Assembly (NCBI GenBank): GCA_030840645.1
Contig: JAVEEC010000121.1
Span: forward strand, 1-42,214
Direction of reading: 5' to 3'
Origin: Frankiaceae bacterium
Lineage (GTDB): Bacteria; Actinomycetota; Actinomycetes; BP-191
DNA length: 42,214 bases
Below, piece by piece: positions 39,582 through 42,214 of this stretch. The position numbers and the translations under genes were made by a program. A model generated the notes under the pieces. The model saw only the letters and a program-made list of their open reading frames with translations. It was not told where the DNA came from and made no database searches. Position 1 is the stretch's first letter, and each line of letters begins with the position of its first letter.

Positions 39582-40430
39582 TCACCCGCCGCCGGATATC
39601 TCGACCGGGCGCGCCGGGTCGGTGACCCAGTCGCTCCACGACCCGGCGTACAGCGCGGCGGGCACCCCGGCGACGGCGAGCGCCAGCACCTCCTGCGCGG
39701 CCGTCACGCCGGAGCCGCAGTACGCGCCGACCGGGCGCGACCCGTCGGCGCCGAGCGCGGCGAACCGGTCGCGCAACGCCGCCGCCGGCAGGAGGCGACC
39801 GGCGGCATCGACGTTGCCTGTGGCGGGCGCGCTGACCGCGCCGGGGACGTGCCCCGCGACCGGGTCGACCGGCTCGACCTCCCCGCGGTACCGCTCGGCC
39901 GCGCGCGCGTCGAGCAGCACACCCTCGCGCGCCAGCGCGGCCGCCGCGCCCGCGTCGAGCAACGGCATCCCGCCGGGCCGGGCGACGAAGTCGCCACGGG
40001 TCGCCGCGGGGACGTCGGCGACGAGCGGGAGGCCCGCCTCGGTCCACGCCCGGAGGCCGCCGTCGAGGACGCGGACGTCGTCGTGGCCGAAGTACCGCAG
40101 CAGCCACCACGCGCGGGCAGCGGCGGCGGACGCGTCGGCGGCGTCGTACACGACGACGGGGACGCCCGCGCCTACGCCGTGGCGGCGCATCGCGTCCTCG
40201 AACGCCGCCGCGTCCGGTAGCGGGTGGCGACCGCCGGCGCCGGGCGGCGCGGCGAGGTCGCGGTCCAGGTCGGCGAACACCGCCCCGGGGAGGTGGCCCG
40301 CGGCGTAGTCCGCGGACGCCGGCGGCCCGGCCAGCCGCCAGCGGGCGTCGAGGACGACGGGCGGCGCCGTACCAGTCAGCTCGGCGGCGAGCGCCCCGGC
40401 CGTGACGAGCGGGTGTCGTGGTTCGCGCAC
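39582..40430 (-). CDS. Two-domain rhodanese-like sulfurtransferase
   Basis: A 282-residue thiosulfate or 3-mercaptopyruvate sulfurtransferase. The N-terminal inactive rhodanese domain has VVLDARWRL, GHLPGAVFADLDRDLAAPP and VVVYDAAD. The C-terminal active domain has LLDARAAERYRGEVEPVDPV, AGHVPGAVSAPATGN and the active-site loop YCGSGVTA with the cysteine. CGSGVTA is typical of the mercaptopyruvate/thiosulfate group. GTG 40430 is chosen, leaving 42 bases to the divergent DUF72 start; ATG 40463 would add 11 residues and crowd that promoter. It heads the minus-strand operon. Confidence 0.9.
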   Translation of the reverse strand: MREPRHPLVTAGALAAELTGTAPPVVLDARWRLAGPPASADYAAGHLPGAVFADLDRDLAAPPGAGGRHPLPDAAAFEDAMRRHGVGAGVPVVVYDAADASAAAARAWWLLRYFGHDDVRVLDGGLRAWTEAGLPLVADVPAATRGDFVARPGGMPLLDAGAAAALAREGVLLDARAAERYRGEVEPVDPVAGHVPGAVSAPATGNVDAAGRLLPAAALRDRFAALGADGSRPVGAYCGSGVTAAQEVLALAVAGVPAALYAGSWSDWVTDPARPVEISGGG

Positions 40431-40472
40431 CCGGTGATGTTCTCGTATCCGACCCGGGGGCATGATCCGCGC

Positions 40473-41348
40473 ATGGGCCGCATCGCGGTGGGCACCGCCT
40501 CGTGGACCGACAAGTCGCTGCTGGAGTCCGGGTGGTACCCGCCCGAGGCGAGCACGCCCGACGCGCGGCTGCGCTACTACGCCGCCCAGTTCCCGCTGGT
40601 CGAGGTCGACTCGACGTACTACGGGCCGCCGAACGAAGCGACGACGAAGCTCTGGGCCGAGCGGACGCCGGACGGCTTCACGTTCGACGTCAAGGCGTTC
40701 TCGCTGCTCACCCAGCACCCGACCAAGCCCGGCGCGCTCTACAAGGACCTCCGCCCGGACACCACCAAGAACGTCTACCTGAAGGACCTCGACGCCGCCG
40801 TCGTGGACCAGGTCTGGGAGCGGTTCCTCTCGGCGCTGAACCCGCTCGCGGACGCGGGGCGGCTCGGGTCGCTGCTGTTCCAGTTCCCGCAGTGGTTCCC
40901 GACCGGCAAGCGGAACAAGGCGTACGTGCTCGAGTGCAAGCAGCGGTGCGCGCCGGTGCCGATCACCGTCGAGTTCCGCAACAAGACCTGGATGTCGGAG
41001 GAGAACCAGGCCGAGACACTGGACTTCCTGGCGTCGTACGCCATCCCGTACGTCTGCGTCGACATGCCGCAGGGCTTCACGTCGTCGATCCCGCCGGTCA
41101 CCGCCGCGACCAGTCGGGACCTCGCGGTGGTCCGCTTCCACGGCCACAACGACGCCGAGTGGGAGTCGGGGTCGGTGCAGCGGCGCTTCGCGTACCTGTA
41201 CTCGGAGCAGGAGCTCAAGACGTGGGTGCCGCGGATCGAGGCGCTCGCCGAGCAGGCGGCGGAGACGCACGTACTCATGAACAACTGCCACCGCGACTAC
41301 GCGCAGCGCAACGCCGCCCAGCTCCTCGACCTGCTGAACGTTGGTTAG
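40473..41348 (+). CDS. DUF72 family protein (YecE-like)
   Basis: A 291-residue TIM-barrel protein of the DUF72 family. It begins IAVGTASWTDKSLLESGWYP with YYAAQFPLVEVDSTYYGPPN, the family's best conserved stretch. FTFDVKAFSLLTQHP, LGSLLFQFPQWF, VEFRNKTWM, VRFHGHNDAEW and HVLMNNCHRDYAQRNAAQLL follow in the expected order. The family's function is unresolved; structural similarity to xylose-isomerase-type barrels is known. ATG 40473 has GGGGG at about the right distance. Confidence 0.92.
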   Translation: MGRIAVGTASWTDKSLLESGWYPPEASTPDARLRYYAAQFPLVEVDSTYYGPPNEATTKLWAERTPDGFTFDVKAFSLLTQHPTKPGALYKDLRPDTTKNVYLKDLDAAVVDQVWERFLSALNPLADAGRLGSLLFQFPQWFPTGKRNKAYVLECKQRCAPVPITVEFRNKTWMSEENQAETLDFLASYAIPYVCVDMPQGFTSSIPPVTAATSRDLAVVRFHGHNDAEWESGSVQRRFAYLYSEQELKTWVPRIEALAEQAAETHVLMNNCHRDYAQRNAAQLLDLLNVG

Positions 41349-41378
41349 CACACCTAAATATCCGGGTACGGCCGCGGC

Positions 41379-42071
41379 ATGAGGCGCCTGCTGCGTACGG
41401 CGACCGTGCTGGTCGCGCTGCTCCCCCTCCTCGCGCTCGCGCCCGTGTCTGCGCAGGCCGCGACGCCGCTGCTCGTCACCCGGCTGAAGGGCGTCGGCGA
41501 CGCGCGGCAGGTGATCTCGGTGACGAACACCTCGTGGTCGTCGTCGTACGCCACCGTCCAGGCGTTCGAGAAGAGCGCGAACGGCTCGTGGCGGCGGGTG
41601 TTCGGCCCGTGGACCGCGCGGATCGGCCGCAACGGCTTCGGCCAGGACAAGCGCGAGGGTGACGGCCAGTCGCCGGTCGGCGCGTTCCCGGTCCGGGGCA
41701 TGTTCGGCGTCAACGCGAACCCCGGCACGCACTGGGGCTGGCTGCGCGTGAACCGCACGGACGTGTGGGTCGACGACCCGGGGAGCAGGGCGTACAACCT
41801 GCACATGCGGCTGCCCGCGAACGGGCGGTGGCGCTCGGCCGAGTCGATGTACCAGCCGCGCGCGTACGCGTACGCCGCCGTGATCGGCTACAACACCGCG
41901 ACGCGCACGCCGGGGCGCGGCTCGGCGATCTTCTTCCACGTGACGACCGGCTCCGCCACGGCGGGCTGCGTCTCGCTGCCGGCGTCGCAGCTGGTGCCCG
42001 TCCTCAAGTGGCTGGGCGAGAGCACGCGCCCGCGGTTCGTCCTGGGCCCGGAGTCCGCGGTGACGTCCTAG
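41379..42071 (+). CDS. L,D-transpeptidase-like (YkuD) secreted protein
   Basis: A 230-residue protein with a signal peptide (about 1-27, RRLLRTATVLVALLPLLALA ending AQAA). The mature part includes KREGDGQSPVGAFPVRGMFG and the catalytic motif FFHVTTGSATAGCVSLP, containing the conserved His and Cys of L,D-transpeptidases. Such enzymes form 3-3 cross-links in peptidoglycan or attach proteins to it. The catalytic domain is short, with no visible Ig-like or LysM domains. It is the last intact gene before the IS30 fragment; its stop lies 48 bases from the transposase stop. Confidence 0.85.
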   Translation: MRRLLRTATVLVALLPLLALAPVSAQAATPLLVTRLKGVGDARQVISVTNTSWSSSYATVQAFEKSANGSWRRVFGPWTARIGRNGFGQDKREGDGQSPVGAFPVRGMFGVNANPGTHWGWLRVNRTDVWVDDPGSRAYNLHMRLPANGRWRSAESMYQPRAYAYAAVIGYNTATRTPGRGSAIFFHVTTGSATAGCVSLPASQLVPVLKWLGESTRPRFVLGPESAVTS

Positions 42072-42095
42072 CCCCTACCCGGCCCGACTCGTTCT

Positions 42096-42111
42096 GTGAA
42101 GATCACCACGC
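42096..42111. repeat. 16-base word shared with 17784-17799
   Basis: GTGAAGATCACCACGC occurs here and at 17784-17799 upstream of cyanophycinase. It contains GTGA-AGA-TCAC, an imperfect operator-like dyad. This copy is 7 bases from the IS30 transposase stop, so it is either the element's outer end or flanking target DNA. Chance identity is possible. Confidence 0.3.
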
Positions 42112-42118
42112 GGCGGTC

Positions 42119-42214
42119 TCAACCGGTCAGTGCAACGAGGACCTCGTTGAGCTTTTCGGATGGTGTCATTGATCCGAGGGTTTTGCGGGGTCTGCCGTTG
42201 AGGCTGTCGGCGGC
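42119..42214 (-). CDS. IS30-family transposase, C-terminal fragment (runs off right edge)
   Basis: The minus-strand frame from 42214 reads ...LNGRPRKTLGSMTPSEKL and stops at 42119 (TGA). 'LNxRPRKTLGxxTPxE' is the diagnostic C-terminal block of IS30-type DDE transposases. Only the last 31 residues are visible. The stop region (around 42111-42136) probably lies in the element's terminal inverted repeat, as in many IS30 elements. The rest lies beyond the window. Confidence 0.85.
   Translation of the reverse strand, partial: AADSLNGRPRKTLGSMTPSEKLNEVLVALTG

Overview
The window is high-GC DNA (mostly GC-ending codons, GTG and TTG starts, 1- and 4-base gene overlaps, leaderless-type promoters) from an actinobacterium, most likely class Actinomycetes. 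The lineage markers are a DUF4193 zinc-ribbon protein, a BldN-like ECF sigma factor paired with a DUF5667 membrane protein, an LLM-type oxidoreductase and a TIGR03252-like HhH-GPD protein. I cannot fix the genus. No rRNA, tRNA or CRISPR array was seen. Both window edges lie in insertion sequences: the start of an IS481-like transposase on the left and the C-terminus of an IS30-family transposase on the right.

Left region (about 0.1-13.2 kb) is a polymorphic-toxin neighbourhood on the minus strand. A 3445-residue secreted RHS/YD-repeat protein (signal peptide, DNRLRE-like domain, seven Fn3 domains, beta-propeller-like segment, RHS repeats and core, unassigned C-terminal tip) overlaps by 4 bases a 167-residue gene that sits where a cognate immunity gene should be. 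Beyond a DUF4291 gene lies a translationally coupled trio: unknown protein, KptA/Tpt1 RNA 2'-phosphotransferase, SUKH-3 immunity-like protein.

Middle region (13.4-25.6 kb): a secreted BNR-type propeller protein, an S9 prolyl-oligopeptidase-family peptidase, and a convergent secreted protein joining 20 collagen triplets to an Hcp-like (type VI tube) domain. A cyanophycin operon follows (cyanophycinase cphB and cyanophycin synthetase cphA, overlapping by 4 bases), making and breaking down a nitrogen-storage polymer. Then come the BldN-like sigma factor with its DUF5667 partner, DUF4193, an amidase and a coupled small protein.

Right region (25.6-42.1 kb) is mostly chromosomal housekeeping and regulation: a CHASE3-PAS-PAS-EAL c-di-GMP phosphodiesterase, RsgA, a DsbA-like protein, a secreted alpha/beta hydrolase, DinB-like and GlxA-type AraC proteins, a patatin and exonuclease III. 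A plus-strand operon (sugar nucleotidyltransferase, MNT-like protein, BON protein, metallophosphoesterase) converges on a minus-strand operon (sulfurtransferase, HhH-GPD, rhomboid, LLM oxidoreductase). DUF72 and L,D-transpeptidase genes follow. No gene-free stretch exceeds 300 bases. The longest are 27942-28202, which holds a possible 19-codon ORF, and 17650-17859, which holds the cyanophycinase promoter.

The least expected DNA-level signal is an 18-bp AT-cored palindrome, TGTCGARAKTTYYCGACA, found three times within 2.3 kb (35374-37606). Each copy lies inside a different gene and in the same reading phase.
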